A program made the translations under genes and the position numbers. From Mesobacillus campisalis (GTDB lineage: Bacteria; Bacillota; Bacilli; Bacillales; Cytobacillaceae), in NCBI RefSeq assembly GCF_000986785.1, contig NZ_LAYY01000006.1:1-64000 (forward strand): DNA of 64,000 nucleotides. Direction: 5' to 3'. The stretch's first letter is position 1; each line of letters begins with the position of its first letter. Of this stretch, positions 30,088 to 39,780 are shown piece after piece. A model generated the notes under the pieces. That model was given only the letters and a program-made list of their open reading frames with translations. It was not told the origin of the DNA and did not search any database.

Positions 30088-30199
30088 ATTGCATCATAGA
30101 AAGTTATTATTGCATCAATTAATGAAGGCATTGCATCAATTATTATGCGGATTGCATCAATTTTTCTCTTTATTTGAAAAACCTGTGTCCAAACTGTGA
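30088..30199 (+). repeat. ATTGCATCAATTA repeat, 21-bp steps (copy next to NERD gene 5' end)
   Basis: ATTGCATCA occurs at 30088, 30109, 30130 and 30151, each exactly 21 bp apart, then the same tail as the copy at 28904. It differs from that copy at only a few bases near the end. It lies upstream of the NERD gene, in the same orientation as the other copy. Confidence 0.92.
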
Positions 30200-30312
30200 A
30201 CACCCACGCATCCACAAGCAGCAGCCCCAATCTTATACCCAACCCTTGAACACCCACGCATCCACAAGCAACCGCACCCACCCCCATACCCAAAAGGTGA
30301 ACAGCCCCGCAC
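30198..30312. repeat. Short tandem repeat, period 50-51 bp
   Basis: GAACACCCACGCATCCACAA occurs at 30198 and 30248, and a degenerate third unit starts at 30299. The stretch is C- and A-rich and directly abuts the tail of the preceding repeat. Confidence 0.7.
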
Positions 30313-30317
30313 CCCAC

Positions 30318-30345
30318 AAAAAACCCCTTCCACACAGGGAAGGGG
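30318..30345 (-). terminator. Rho-independent terminator
   Basis: On the minus strand CCCCTTCC pairs with GGAAGGGG around a 6-base loop, followed by six T. It ends the SurA-like gene. Confidence 0.85.
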
Positions 30346-30352
30346 GCAGCTC

Positions 30353-31048
30353 CTATAGCAAAATCTCGATATTCTTTTCATTTTTGGCACGCAGGTCCTC
30401 AATATGCTTGCTCACTTCTTCATTCTTCTTCTGCGCAATTGCCTGCTGCTCAAGCTCAGGCTTCATAGTTTCGAAGTCCTTGACCTCCTGCTTCATGCTT
30501 TCGGCCTGTTCCTTGTATTGATCGTAAACGAGCTTCACTTCGTCCTCGGAAACCTTGACGTCACCAATGTTTTTATCGAGGTACTGCGTGATAATCAGCT
30601 GCTGGCGGACCTGCTGCGTTAACTCTTCTTCCGTAATCTTGTTTTCTTTCAACGCAGCCTGATACTGCTTATCGTCTTCAAATTGTCCTTTTACATTGCC
30701 AATTTCGGCATCTATTTCTTTCTGTCCAACAGATATTCCATCATTCTCCGCGCTTTGAAGCACGAGTTTTGTATTAATTAATTGGTCCAGTACGGATTGC
30801 TCGACCTGCTTCTTCATTTCACCATCGATTTCTTTAAAGTCGACCCCTTGCTGTGTGTACATGGCCTTCGTTGCTTCCAGCTCTTTCTGGTATTCCTCGG
30901 AAGCGATGTTCTCGCCATTTACGGTAGCGACAACCTCTTTGTTGTTTTTCTCCTTGTTGCTTTCCTTATCGGCACTATCACTGCTGCAGGCTCCCAATAC
31001 AAGAGTACCCACAAGCATCAACATAAACCAAAATGCGACTCTTTTCAT
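30353..31048 (-). CDS. SurA N-terminal domain lipoprotein
   Basis: A 231-residue secreted lipoprotein. A signal peptide ends in LGAC, followed by a Ser/Asp/Lys linker. A SurA_N-like helical domain begins VVATVNGENIASEEYQKEL, with YTQQGVDF and LINTKLVLQSAENDGISV typical of the family. There is no rotamase domain such as PrsA has, so a chaperone-like role on the outer membrane face is more likely than isomerase activity. The ATG at 31048, behind AAGGGGG, is preferred to an in-frame ATG 8 codons upstream. Confidence 0.85.
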   Translation of the reverse strand: MKRVAFWFMLMLVGTLVLGACSSDSADKESNKEKNNKEVVATVNGENIASEEYQKELEATKAMYTQQGVDFKEIDGEMKKQVEQSVLDQLINTKLVLQSAENDGISVGQKEIDAEIGNVKGQFEDDKQYQAALKENKITEEELTQQVRQQLIITQYLDKNIGDVKVSEDEVKLVYDQYKEQAESMKQEVKDFETMKPELEQQAIAQKKNEEVSKHIEDLRAKNEKNIEILL

Positions 31049-31153
31049 ATCATTTTCCCCCTTATCCAGCATGTCCGCTATTCTAGCACACTTCCAGCAT
31101 CAGCAGAGGCATGTCATTGAATTGTTAGCATCATGTAATATCCCATAGATAAT

Positions 31154-31181
31154 AAATTAAATTAACTAAGTATGTTATAAT
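31154..31181 (+). promoter_or_regulatory. ROK gene promoter with operator shared with the gal operon
   Basis: TATAAT at 31176-31181 is preceded by AAATTAACTAAGTAT. The 14-base string AATTAACTAAGTAT also occurs, on the minus strand, before galK at about 37196-37209. XylR/ROK repressors bind AT-rich sites with TTAGTT arms, so autoregulation and gal control by the ROK protein is the likely reading. Confidence 0.6.
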
Positions 31182-31219
31182 AAATCCAATAACCAAACCG
31201 AAAGTGGAGGATCCTCACC

Positions 31220-32386
31220 ATGCAGCAGCGCGGTACATTCCAATTAATGAAATCCGTCAATAAGTCGATTATTTTAAATAAAATCCGCATCGCGGAACCC
31301 ATCTCCAGGGCGCAGATTGCCAAGGAAACAAGCCTGACGCCGCCAACGGTCAGCAGCATCGTCAAGGAGCTGCTGGAGGAGGGACTTGTCAGGGAAAGCC
31401 AGCTTGGAGAATCGAGCGGCGGCCGGAAGCCGACGATGCTGCATATCAACAGCGGCGCTTTTTATGTGATTGGTGTCGATGCCGGACCCGAGACCGTAGA
31501 AGGCGTGCTTACCGACTTAACGGGCGAGATCCTGCAGCGTGCGAAACAAAAGCTGGAAAAACCGCTAAACAATGAAAAGTTCATTGATATCCTTAAGGAC
31601 AATATCCGCCACAACCTTGCTGCGCCCGGCATCGACCAAACGAAAATCATCGGCATTGGCATTGCCATGCACGGTGTCGTCGATGTGGAGACAGGCATGT
31701 CGCTTGTAGCCCCCAACCTGAATCTTAAAAACGTTCCAATCAAACAGGAGCTTGAAAAGGAGTTCAACATTGCGATTAAAGTCGAGAATGATGCACGGGC
31801 GATGGCATTGGGTGAATCATGGTTCGGCGGCCATGGCGAGGCCGACAGTATGGTGGCCGTCAACATCGGCCGTGGTGTCGGAGCGGGTGTTGTCATGAAC
31901 GGCAAGCTATACCATGGCGCCCAGGGAATCGCCGGCGAATTCGGCCATATGACGATAGACCTGAACGGCAGCATCTGTGAGTGCGGCAATCCCGGCTGCC
32001 TGCAGACCTTCGTCAGCGGGGCGTCCATTGCCGAACGGGCAAGGAGCAGGATGGGAGAGGGAGCTCCCTCTACCGGCCAGGAAGTGTATGAACTTGCCCA
32101 AGAGGGACATGCAGCCTCCATCAAGCTGCTTCAGGAAACCGGCAGAATCATCGGCATCGGCCTGATCAATCTGGTCCATCTTATCAATCCCCGTAAAATC
32201 GTCCTTGGCGGCGGGGTGATGAAAAGCGAGGCCTTCCTGATGCCTGCCATTCTTGAAACGATCAGGCAGAGGGCACTCACCCCTAAGGCGCGCCAAACCA
32301 GCATCTCGGTGACGAGGCTTGGTGAAGATGCGACTCTGCTGGGGGCCGTCGCGCTGCTGCTCGTGGAAATGTTTGATCCAATCTAA
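31220..32386 (+). CDS. ROK-family transcriptional regulator
   Basis: A 388-residue repressor of the XylR/NagC type. The N-terminal winged helix (SRAQIAKETSLTPPTVSSIV, about residues 26-45) binds DNA. The rest is a ROK sugar-kinase-like domain with VIGVDAGPETVEGVL, the GIAMHG segment, VENDARAMALGE and the zinc site CECGNPGCLQTF. It faces the gal operon with a convergent end and carries the same operator-like motif as galK. Control of galactose use is the likely job, with a sugar or sugar phosphate as inducer. Confidence 0.9.
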   Translation: MQQRGTFQLMKSVNKSIILNKIRIAEPISRAQIAKETSLTPPTVSSIVKELLEEGLVRESQLGESSGGRKPTMLHINSGAFYVIGVDAGPETVEGVLTDLTGEILQRAKQKLEKPLNNEKFIDILKDNIRHNLAAPGIDQTKIIGIGIAMHGVVDVETGMSLVAPNLNLKNVPIKQELEKEFNIAIKVENDARAMALGESWFGGHGEADSMVAVNIGRGVGAGVVMNGKLYHGAQGIAGEFGHMTIDLNGSICECGNPGCLQTFVSGASIAERARSRMGEGAPSTGQEVYELAQEGHAASIKLLQETGRIIGIGLINLVHLINPRKIVLGGGVMKSEAFLMPAILETIRQRALTPKARQTSISVTRLGEDATLLGAVALLLVEMFDPI

Positions 32387-32417
32387 AAGGCGGAACCAAT
32401 TGCTGTTCCGCCCTTTT
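32385..32417. terminator. Terminator between convergent ROK and galM genes
   Basis: GGCGGAAC (32389-32396) pairs with GTTCCGCC (32405-32412), flanked by A on the left and T on the right, so it can work in both directions. Confidence 0.8.
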
Positions 32418-32428
32418 GCACTGTATTC

Positions 32429-33466
32429 CTAATCTTGCACGCTAAACCCAAACACGGTCTGCTGCGTATATTTTTCGCCAGCCTTCAGGATGATGCCCGG
32501 GAAACCTTCATGATGCAGCGAGGCAGGGGAGCCCTGGGTTTCAAAGCAGACACCCAGATGCTTGCGCGATGGGCCTTCTGCCAGCTTCATGCTGTCATCA
32601 AGGGAATTGCCTGTATACATCACCATGCCAGGCTGCGTGGTTTTCACAGTCATCACCCGGCCGCTGCGAGGCTCGGCAACAACCGCATCGAACTCTTTTT
32701 CCTTGTCAAAAATGAAATAATGGTCATAGCCGCTTCCGGCAATTTTATTTTGCCCGTAATCGTCGTTAAAGCCGGCACCCAGCACTCGGCCTGCGCGGAA
32801 ATCAAACGGTGTCCCTTCAACAGGCACCTTTTCCCCCGTAGGAATCAGCTCTTCGTCCAGTTCAACAAAGGTGCTGCTGTCGATGATCACTTCATGCTCG
32901 TCCACCGGCCGCTTCAGGTCGCCGCTCAGGTTGAAGTACGTATGGTTGGTGAGGGTCAGGGGTGTGGTCGCATCACTTACTGCTTCATACTCAATTGTTA
33001 AACGATTTTTATTATCAAGCGTGTAGGTCACCGTGACATCCAGGTTTCCCGGATAGCCGCCGTCTCCATCAGGACTGTGATGGGAAAGCTTCAAGCCGAC
33101 GCATTCTCTTTTCAGGAAAGGGTCCGCTTTCCAAATGACCTGATGGAAGCCGCCAGGTCCGCCATGCAGATGGTTCTGCCCGTTGTTAGCAGGCAGTTCA
33201 TAGGTTTTCCCGCCTAGCTTGAAGGTAGACCCCTGGATGCGGCCGGCCACCCGGCCGATAAGTGCTCCAAAGAAATTGGGATCGTTCTCATAATCCTCGC
33301 AGTCCTTGAAGCTGACCACGACATTTTCGAGGCTGTCAAAACGGCCCGGGGCAATAATTTTCGTAATGATGCCGCCAAAGTCCAGGACGCTGACGCACAT
33401 ATTGTTAGCATTGGTCAGGGAATATTCCTGCCATTTTCCCAGTATTTCTTTTACTGCAATTTTCAT
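32429..33466 (-). CDS. galM: Aldose 1-epimerase (mutarotase)
   Basis: A 345-residue enzyme that interconverts alpha and beta galactose so that galactokinase can act on it. Family residues are visible: NGQNHLHGGPGGF with the substrate His, TNHTYFNLSG with the catalytic His, and the Glu in CFETQGSP. AAGGTGG is 8 bases before the ATG at 33466; two upstream in-frame ATGs overlap or crowd that site. It is the last gene of the operon galK-galE-galT-galM, 35 bases after galT. Confidence 0.92.
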   Translation of the reverse strand: MKIAVKEILGKWQEYSLTNANNMCVSVLDFGGIITKIIAPGRFDSLENVVVSFKDCEDYENDPNFFGALIGRVAGRIQGSTFKLGGKTYELPANNGQNHLHGGPGGFHQVIWKADPFLKRECVGLKLSHHSPDGDGGYPGNLDVTVTYTLDNKNRLTIEYEAVSDATTPLTLTNHTYFNLSGDLKRPVDEHEVIIDSSTFVELDEELIPTGEKVPVEGTPFDFRAGRVLGAGFNDDYGQNKIAGSGYDHYFIFDKEKEFDAVVAEPRSGRVMTVKTTQPGMVMYTGNSLDDSMKLAEGPSRKHLGVCFETQGSPASLHHEGFPGIILKAGEKYTQQTVFGFSVQD

Positions 33467-33501
33467 AACCATAGCCACCTTCATCTAAAGAAGTCTTTTG
33501 T

Positions 33502-34986
33502 TTACAAATCTTCCCTGTTCAGGGATGCAATAAACCGTTCAAACGCATCCCGGGTTTTCAACACACCCGCATCCTCAAGCACCCGCGCAAACTTGCGGCC
33601 GAGCTCCTTTTGCAGGATAGCTTCCGCTTCTTTTGCATCTGTCAGCACGCCATACTGGCTTTTCAGCTCTTTCACCCAGTCCAGGTGATATTCCGCCACT
33701 CCAGCGCTTTCCCCGAGCAGGTGCTGCTGGATCGCAGCCAGCTCATCTTTCAGCCTTGGCGGCAGAACGGCAAGCCCCATCACTTCAATCAGGCCGATGT
33801 TTTCCTTTTTAATATGATGCACATCTTCATGCGGGTGGAAAATGCCCATCGGATGTTCCTCGCTTGTACGGTTGTTGCGGAGCACAAGATCGAGCTCGTA
33901 AAGGCCATCGCGCCGGCGGGCAATCGGCGTGATTGTGTTATGTGGCGTCTCGCCGGTAAAAGCGAGCACGTCTATGCTGTCATCGGAATAGCTGCGCCAT
34001 GTTTCCAGAATGTGATTTCCTGCTGAAACCAGACTTCCAATGGAGGTACTCCGCAGGCGGATGACCGACAGCGGCCATTTGACAACCGAAGCCTTGACAT
34101 CTTGATGGGAGGGCAGGCTAAAAGTGAACTCATCCTGGGCAGCCGTCATCGAAAACTCGTAGCGTCCCGCCTGATAATGGTCATGGCTCAATATTGAGCC
34201 GCCGACAATCGGCAGGTCGGCATTGGAGCCGATAAAATAATGCGGGAACTTCTCCACAAACAGCAGCAGCCGCTCAAACGTTTTCGCATCAATCTTCATG
34301 TCGCGATGTTCTTCCGAAAGCAGGATGCTGTGCTCGTTATAATAGACATAAGGCGAATACTGGAGATACCAGTTTTCACCGCTGAGCGGTACCGGGATGA
34401 TCCGGTGGTTGGCCCGGGCCGGGTGGCCGGTGCGACCCGCATATCCCTCGTTTTCCTTGCACAGCAAACATTTCGGATAGCTGCCTGTCTGCTTCATTTC
34501 CCGTTCGCGGCGGATCTGCTCCGGGTCTTTTTCCGGCTTCGACAGATTGATGGTGATATCAAGCTGTCCATAGTCGGTATCTGCCTTGTAGGAAATGTTT
34601 TTGGCAATCCGGTTCATCTGGATGTAGTTGCTGTTTTTGCTTAAGGAGTAAAAATAGTCCGTGGCCGCAATAGGCGATTCTTCATATTTCTCGTAAAATG
34701 CTGCATTGACCTCCGACGGCCGCGGCAGGAACACGTTCATGATATTGGCTGCGAGCATTTCCTTATCGTCCAGCACATCTTCGATTATACTCTCTTCCAC
34801 AGCATACTCCACCAGTTTTTCGACAAGGTTTGGAATGGTGTCATTCTTTTTTTTGCTCGTTTCAGGATACGTTTTCAGCCCTAAAAGATGCATCACCTGG
34901 TTGCGAACATAAATTTCATCGACTGTTTCAATCAATCCAGCTTCCAATGCTTTTTCTATTAATCCATCAATCAGTCCGTAAACCAT
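33502..34986 (-). CDS. galT: UDP-glucose--hexose-1-phosphate uridylyltransferase, class II
   Basis: A 494-residue enzyme moving UMP from UDP-glucose to galactose 1-phosphate in the Leloir pathway. It is the long Firmicute class II type rather than the 350-residue E. coli type. Motifs include HPARANHRIIPV and GGSILSHDHYQAG, where the HDH segment supplies the active-site His. galE ends 3 bases before its ATG, so the two are co-transcribed and probably coupled. Confidence 0.95.
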   Translation of the reverse strand: MVYGLIDGLIEKALEAGLIETVDEIYVRNQVMHLLGLKTYPETSKKKNDTIPNLVEKLVEYAVEESIIEDVLDDKEMLAANIMNVFLPRPSEVNAAFYEKYEESPIAATDYFYSLSKNSNYIQMNRIAKNISYKADTDYGQLDITINLSKPEKDPEQIRREREMKQTGSYPKCLLCKENEGYAGRTGHPARANHRIIPVPLSGENWYLQYSPYVYYNEHSILLSEEHRDMKIDAKTFERLLLFVEKFPHYFIGSNADLPIVGGSILSHDHYQAGRYEFSMTAAQDEFTFSLPSHQDVKASVVKWPLSVIRLRSTSIGSLVSAGNHILETWRSYSDDSIDVLAFTGETPHNTITPIARRRDGLYELDLVLRNNRTSEEHPMGIFHPHEDVHHIKKENIGLIEVMGLAVLPPRLKDELAAIQQHLLGESAGVAEYHLDWVKELKSQYGVLTDAKEAEAILQKELGRKFARVLEDAGVLKTRDAFERFIASLNREDL

Positions 34987-34989
34987 GTT

Positions 34990-35985
34990 TTACACTTCCT
35001 TCCCGTAGCCTTCTGGGTGCGTGCTATGCCATTTCCAGGCGTCTTCAATGATTTTATTGACGGAAGTTCGTGCCGGATTCCAGCCTAGAACCTTCTTCGC
35101 TTTATCCGAGCTTGCGACCAGGGTACTCGGGTCCCCGGCACGGCGCGGACCGATTTGCGCCGGGATTTCCTTGCCAGTCACGCTTCTGGCAGCTTCAATC
35201 ATTTCTTTTACCGAAAAGCCCTGGCTGCTGCCGAGATTGAACACATCGCTTGCGCCGCCTTTTCTCAAGTAATTGAGCGCCAGCAGGTGGGCGTTGATCA
35301 GGTCCTCGACATGTACATAGTCTCGGATGCAGGTTCCGTCCGGAGTGTTGTAGTCATCGCCGAAAATCGTGATATGCGGGCGCTGTCCAAGCGCGGCCTG
35401 CAGAATGATCGGCACAAGATGCGTCTCCGGGCTGTGGTCTTCACCGATTTCCGCGGTTTCGCGGGCGCCGGCCACATTGAAGTAGCGGAGTGCCACATAG
35501 TTGACGCCATGGGCCTGTTGGGTCCAGGAAATCAGCTTTTCCATTGTCAGTTTCGTTTCGCCGTAAGCATTGGTCGGATTCGTCGGCATGCTTTCGGTAA
35601 TCGGCACAACCTGCGGCTCACCGTAGGTGGCGGCAGTGGAGGAGAAGACGATGGTTTTAACATCATGCTCGACCATCGCCTGCAGCAGCACCTGAGTCCC
35701 ATGGACATTGTTGTCAAAGTATTTCAGCGGCTTTTCCATTGATTCGCCGACAAGCGAATTGGCCGCAAAATGGATAACACTATCAATCTTTTCTTTTTGA
35801 AAAACGGAGGTGAGGAACTCAAGGCTGCGAATATCCCCTTCATAGAAACGCGCCTTAGGATGCACAGCTCCTCGATGGCCCGTTTCCAGATTGTCGATGA
35901 CCACGACTTCTTCGCCCTGGTCAATTAATTGATAGACTGCGTGGGAGCCGATATAGCCTGCTCCGCCCAACACCAATACGCTCAT
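34990..35985 (-). CDS. galE: UDP-glucose 4-epimerase
   Basis: A 331-residue short-chain dehydrogenase/reductase fold enzyme that regenerates UDP-glucose from UDP-galactose. The NAD-binding GGAGYIGSH lies at the N-terminus, the catalytic Ser-Tyr-Lys includes SSTAATYG and [10 protein letters not shown], and a C-terminal nucleotide-sugar site includes [13 protein letters not shown]. The galK stop lies one base upstream of its ATG. Confidence 0.96.
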   Translation of the reverse strand: MSVLVLGGAGYIGSHAVYQLIDQGEEVVVIDNLETGHRGAVHPKARFYEGDIRSLEFLTSVFQKEKIDSVIHFAANSLVGESMEKPLKYFDNNVHGTQVLLQAMVEHDVKTIVFSSTAATYGEPQVVPITESMPTNPTNAYGETKLTMEKLISWTQQAHGVNYVALRYFNVAGARETAEIGEDHSPETHLVPIILQAALGQRPHITIFGDDYNTPDGTCIRDYVHVEDLINAHLLALNYLRKGGASDVFNLGSSQGFSVKEMIEAARSVTGKEIPAQIGPRRAGDPSTLVASSDKAKKVLGWNPARTSVNKIIEDAWKWHSTHPEGYGKEV

Positions 35986-35986
35986 G

Positions 35987-37168
35987 CTAACACTCCTCGC
36001 TTAGTTCTTTGGCGCCATCCCCGATGGTCGCTGTGTAAAAGGTTGCTTCATAGCCAACTTTTTCACGGTAGATGCTATTCACATTCTTCTGGAAATCTTC
36101 CGCTTTATCCTTCTCGACGATCGCAATAGCGCAGCCGCCGAATCCGGCTCCTGTCATCCGTGCGCCAAGGACGCCTTCCTGCTCCCAGGCTGCCTGCACG
36201 ATTGTGTCTAGCTCAAGGCCGGTCACTTCATAATCATCTTTCAGCGAGATATGCGATTCATTCATTAGGTTGCCAAATCCTTCAAGATCCTGCTGTTCCA
36301 GCTTTTCAAGGGCTTTTAGTGTGCGAGCGTTCTCATAGACGGCATGCCTGGCACGCTTCCGGTGGATTTCGTCCGTAATCAGGTGTTTATGCTCTTCAAA
36401 TTGCGCCGGCTTCAATTCTCCCAAACTGGCAACATTCAGCTCTTTTTGCAGGTGAGTTAGCGCGGCTTCGCACTGGGCGCGGCGCTCATTGTATTTGGAA
36501 CCGGCGAGCGTCCGCTGTTTGTTCGTATTCATGACGATGATAAAATGGTTCTCCAGCATAATCGGGGCATATTTGTAGGCCAGTGTGTTGCAATCCAGCA
36601 GAATCGCATGGTCTTTCTTTCCCATGCCAATCGCGAACTGGTCCATGATGCCGCTGTTGACGCCGATATACTGGTTTTCAACCTTCTGGCCAAGTTTGAT
36701 CATTTCGATTCGGTCGATAGATAGTCCAAACAGCTCCTGGATGAGGACACCTGTTGCCAGCTCGATCGAGGCGGAGGAGGAGAGCCCGGCGCCGTTCGGA
36801 ATGTTGCCGTAAAAGAGGATATCGGCCCCGTTTTCAACTTCATAGCCGGCTTCCTTCATATAAAGGAACATTCCTTTAGGATAGTTCGCCCAGTCATGCT
36901 TTTCGGCATAACCCAGGTAGTCTAGGTCTGTCTCGATGATGCCGGCATCCGGAAAGTTCAGCGAGTAAAACCGCAATTTCCGGTCATCGCGCTGTGCTGC
37001 AAGCGCATATGTTCCAAACGAAAGGGAAGCAGGGAACACATGCCCGCCATTATAATCCGTATGTTCACCAATCAGGTTGATTCGGCCGGGGGAAAAGAAA
37101 GTCCTCGATGCAGCGGCCGTATTGAAAGTTTCCTGGAATGCAAGTTTTAAATTTTCCGTTTTCATCAT
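35987..37168 (-). CDS. galK: Galactokinase
   Basis: A 393-residue GHMP kinase that phosphorylates galactose with ATP. The galactokinase signature [15 protein letters not shown], the ATP-binding loop [13 protein letters not shown] and the GHMP motif 3 [12 protein letters not shown] are intact. It is the first gene of the operon. AGGAGG lies at good spacing before the first ATG; a second ATG follows directly. The operator-like motif shared with the ROK gene lies about 30-55 bases upstream. Confidence 0.96.
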   Translation of the reverse strand: MMKTENLKLAFQETFNTAAASRTFFSPGRINLIGEHTDYNGGHVFPASLSFGTYALAAQRDDRKLRFYSLNFPDAGIIETDLDYLGYAEKHDWANYPKGMFLYMKEAGYEVENGADILFYGNIPNGAGLSSSASIELATGVLIQELFGLSIDRIEMIKLGQKVENQYIGVNSGIMDQFAIGMGKKDHAILLDCNTLAYKYAPIMLENHFIIVMNTNKQRTLAGSKYNERRAQCEAALTHLQKELNVASLGELKPAQFEEHKHLITDEIHRKRARHAVYENARTLKALEKLEQQDLEGFGNLMNESHISLKDDYEVTGLELDTIVQAAWEQEGVLGARMTGAGFGGCAIAIVEKDKAEDFQKNVNSIYREKVGYEATFYTATIGDGAKELSEEC

Positions 37169-37191
37169 CGTATGCCTCCTAAGTGTGTGGA

Positions 37192-37222
37192 CTTATACTT
37201 AGTTAATTAATTTAATTAAGTT
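37192..37222 (-). promoter_or_regulatory. gal operon operator and -10 region
   Basis: On the minus strand, an imperfect AT-rich palindrome (TTAATTAAATTAATTAACTAAG) is followed at once by TATAAG, a possible -10 box. Fourteen bases, AATTAACTAAGTAT, are identical to the region before the ROK regulator. No clear -35 box is seen. Confidence 0.55.
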
Positions 37223-37298
37223 AAAATCAGTGTACTACTAACGGGTATTTTAGGCAAGGGAAAAGTGGGGAAATGGTTGCAAGGGTATTTTTGGTGGG

Positions 37299-37419
37299 TT
37301 ACTCTACGGTTTCGGCCAGTTACTCTACGATTCTGGTCCATTACTCGCCTGTTTGCGACTTTTACTCTACACTTTTGAACTTTTACTCTACGATTTCTGC
37401 TTTTTACTCTACAAACACC
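37299..37419. repeat. TTACTCTACG array, exact 21-bp period (six units)
   Basis: The core TTACTCTACG, with variants, starts at 37299, 37320, 37341, 37362, 37383 and 37404, each exactly 21 bp apart. The 11 bases between cores vary. It lies between the gal operon promoter and the YjlB-like gene, two divergent genes. An open frame on the minus strand through it only translates the repeat as a 7-residue period and is not a gene. Confidence 0.92.
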
Positions 37420-37534
37420 ATATCTTTCCAACTCTAAATCTATTAAAAAAAACCGATTCCCCGTCTTCAAGATGGGTATAAACAAAGTAAGAGTCCAGCA
37501 TGGACTGTTTTTAATAAGAAAGGAGAGGTGCAGC

Positions 37535-38041
37535 ATGAATGTGAATTCTCAAGTACATTCCTTTTATCTGAAAGACGATGGACAGATTCCAAATAACCCG
37601 GAATTGCCGGTGATTGTATACCAGGGCATTTTCAATGAAAATCCAAATGGAATAGCAGAAACCTTCAAGCGTAACGACTGGGAGGGCTGCTGGACAGGTC
37701 AAGTATTTGGTTACCAGCATTATCACAGCAACTCGCATGAAGTCCTTGGTGTCAAGTCAGGGGAAGCAACGCTTCTTCTTGGCGGCGACAGCGGTGAACG
37801 TGTCGAGGTGAAGGAAGGGGATGTGGTCGTCCTTCCAGCTGGAACCGGCCACAAGAAGGTGGAAGGCTCTCCGGATTTTGCCGTGATTGGTGCCTATCCA
37901 AAAGGCAGCAGCTCCAATCTGCTGGAGAAAGACCCGGGATCCCGCACGCAAGCCCTCCATGAAATCCGAAATGTGCCGGTCCCGGAAAAGGACCCTGTAT
38001 ATGGCGATGAGGGACCGTTGCTTCATAAATGGGTGAAATAG
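37535..38041 (+). CDS. Cupin-domain protein, YjlB-like
   Basis: A 168-residue cytoplasmic protein with a single cupin barrel. GYQHYHSNSHEVLGV supplies the metal-binding His residues and Glu of cupin motif 1, and PAGTGHKKV supplies the His of motif 2. Length and sequence resemble B. subtilis YjlB, whose function is unknown. AAGGAGAGGTG fixes the ATG at 37535; the longer frame begins inside non-coding DNA. Confidence 0.85.
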   Translation: MNVNSQVHSFYLKDDGQIPNNPELPVIVYQGIFNENPNGIAETFKRNDWEGCWTGQVFGYQHYHSNSHEVLGVKSGEATLLLGGDSGERVEVKEGDVVVLPAGTGHKKVEGSPDFAVIGAYPKGSSSNLLEKDPGSRTQALHEIRNVPVPEKDPVYGDEGPLLHKWVK

Positions 38042-38091
38042 GAAGAGTGTATGCTCTTCATCCAGGATAAGCATAGAGGAAGAAGAGGCAA

Positions 38092-38122
38092 AAAAGCCCG
38101 GTTGTAATGAAACCGGGCTTTT
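38092..38122. terminator. Bidirectional terminator
   Basis: A 12-bp stem AAAAGCCCGGTT / AACCGGGCTTTT around a 7-base loop serves the convergent YjlB-like and acyl-CoA ligase genes. Confidence 0.88.
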
Positions 38123-38137
38123 GCCTGTTATCTATCT

Positions 38138-39780
38138 TTACACCTGAACTTTTCCCAATTCCTCATCGCGCAGCACTCGGCGGAGCAGCTTTCCGACCGA
38201 AGACTTTGGCAGGTCGTCGAGGATTTCGACTTCCTTCGGCGCTTTGTAGGCTGCCAGGTTTTCGGCAGCAAATTGCTTGATTTCCTCTATTGTCAGGGTT
38301 GAACCGGCCCTTAATTTTACAAATGCCTTGACCGTTTCGCCGCGGTATTCATCCGGCACGCCGATCACAAGCGCTTCTTCAATTCCCGACAGATGGTAAA
38401 GCACTTCCTCTACCTCACGAGGGTAGACATTGTATCCGCTTGCAATAATCATATCCTTTTTCCGGTCAAGGATATACAGGAAGCCGTCTTCATCGATCCT
38501 GGCAATGTCGCCGGTGAACAGCCAGCCATCCTTGAGCACTTCATCCGTATCTCGCGGGCGGTTCCAGTAGCCTTTCATCACCTGAGGACCGCTGACAATC
38601 AATTCGCCGGCTTCACCAACTGGAGCATCGACGATTTCGCCATCCTCTGTTTCAAGCACCACCCTGACAATCGTGCTCTGGACCGGGATGCCGATGCTGC
38701 CTTCTTTTGCCGGAACGAATGGCGGGTTGAAGGCAACGGTTGGGGAGGACTCTGAGAGGCCATATCCATCGCGGATGGAAGCGCCTGTTACATTTTCAAA
38801 CGCCCGTGCCTGCTCAACCGCCAATGGCGCTCCGCCGCTGCCGACGTAGCGCACCTGGTCAAAGCCTGCTTCCTTCAGCATTTCAGGAGGCAAGCTGTTC
38901 AGGGCGAAATACATGGTTGGAACCGCTGCAAAGATGAACGGCTTTTCCCGTTTGACGGTTTCAATCACTTCTTTGACATCAAATCGAGGCAGGATAATCT
39001 GGTTGGCGCCTTCCCTGAAGCAGCAAAGAGCCACGCTTGACAGGCCGTACACATGGAACATTGGCAGCACGGTGATCGTCTTAAAGGATTCCGGCACCTC
39101 ATCGCATGTTTTAAAGATAAAATCGCATACCTGGTTAAAATTGGCCAGGAGGTTGTAGTGAGTCAGCATAACGCCTTTAGGGACGCCGGTCGTGCCGCCG
39201 GTATACTGCAGGATCGCCACATCCTCCAGCGGATCGATGGTGGTTTCAGGAGCATCAAGCGGCACCTGAAGCACTTCTTCAAAATACAGGTGCCTTCGCC
39301 TAGCGCGATCCTTTCGCCGCCCAGCCCAATGGCGATCACTTTTCTAAGGGCGCTGTCTCCCTGGACCTTTTTTACTTTAGGGTAGAGGGCATCAAGGACG
39401 AACATATGGGTCGCATCGGAATCTTCCAAAACAAAGGAAATTTCCCGTTCAACGTACATCGGGTTCACTTGTACGGCAATACCGCCAAGCCGGAAGATCG
39501 CAAACAGGGTGAAAATGTACTGCGGACAGTTCGGCAGCATGAGGGCGGCCCGGTCGCCTTTTTTAAATCCGTCTTTATGTAGCGCAGAGGCAAGCCGGTC
39601 GACGATCATCTTTGTTTCATTATAGCTCCAGGACCTTCCGTAAAAAGTGAGCGCAGGTTTGTCGCCGAAGCGGCTGACACTGTCTTCCAAAAAATCGTAC
39701 AGAGATTCATGCTTGACGCTGACATGCTCATCCACTCGGTGATCATAAAACTTCAACCAAGGCTTTTGCAGATTTTCCAT
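38138..39780 (-). pseudogene. Long-chain acyl-CoA ligase, frameshifted
   Basis: Two overlapping frames together make one AMP-forming acyl-CoA synthetase of about 548 residues, the normal length. The N-terminal part (39780 to about 39290) starts MENLQKPWLKFYD behind AGGAGG. The rest carries the AMP-binding P-loop YTGGTTGVPKG, the DGYGLSESSP motif, the TGDIARIDEDG hinge and the catalytic Lys region KSSVGKLLRR. The frames switch at 39287-39289: restoring one C in the CC of GGCACC would join ...GEGT to YFEEVLQVP. This is either a real recent mutation or a base missed in sequencing. An intact enzyme would activate fatty acids for beta-oxidation. Confidence 0.9.

Noticed and set aside
30198-30312. 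A proline-rich coding stretch in the C-rich repeat
   Set aside because: Frames are short, have no start signals and follow a DNA period that is not a multiple of three throughout.
37216-37536. A 106-codon minus-strand frame with a seven-residue RRVK-type period
   Set aside because: The period comes from the 21-bp DNA repeat; it overlaps the promoter of the YjlB-like gene and lacks a ribosome site.
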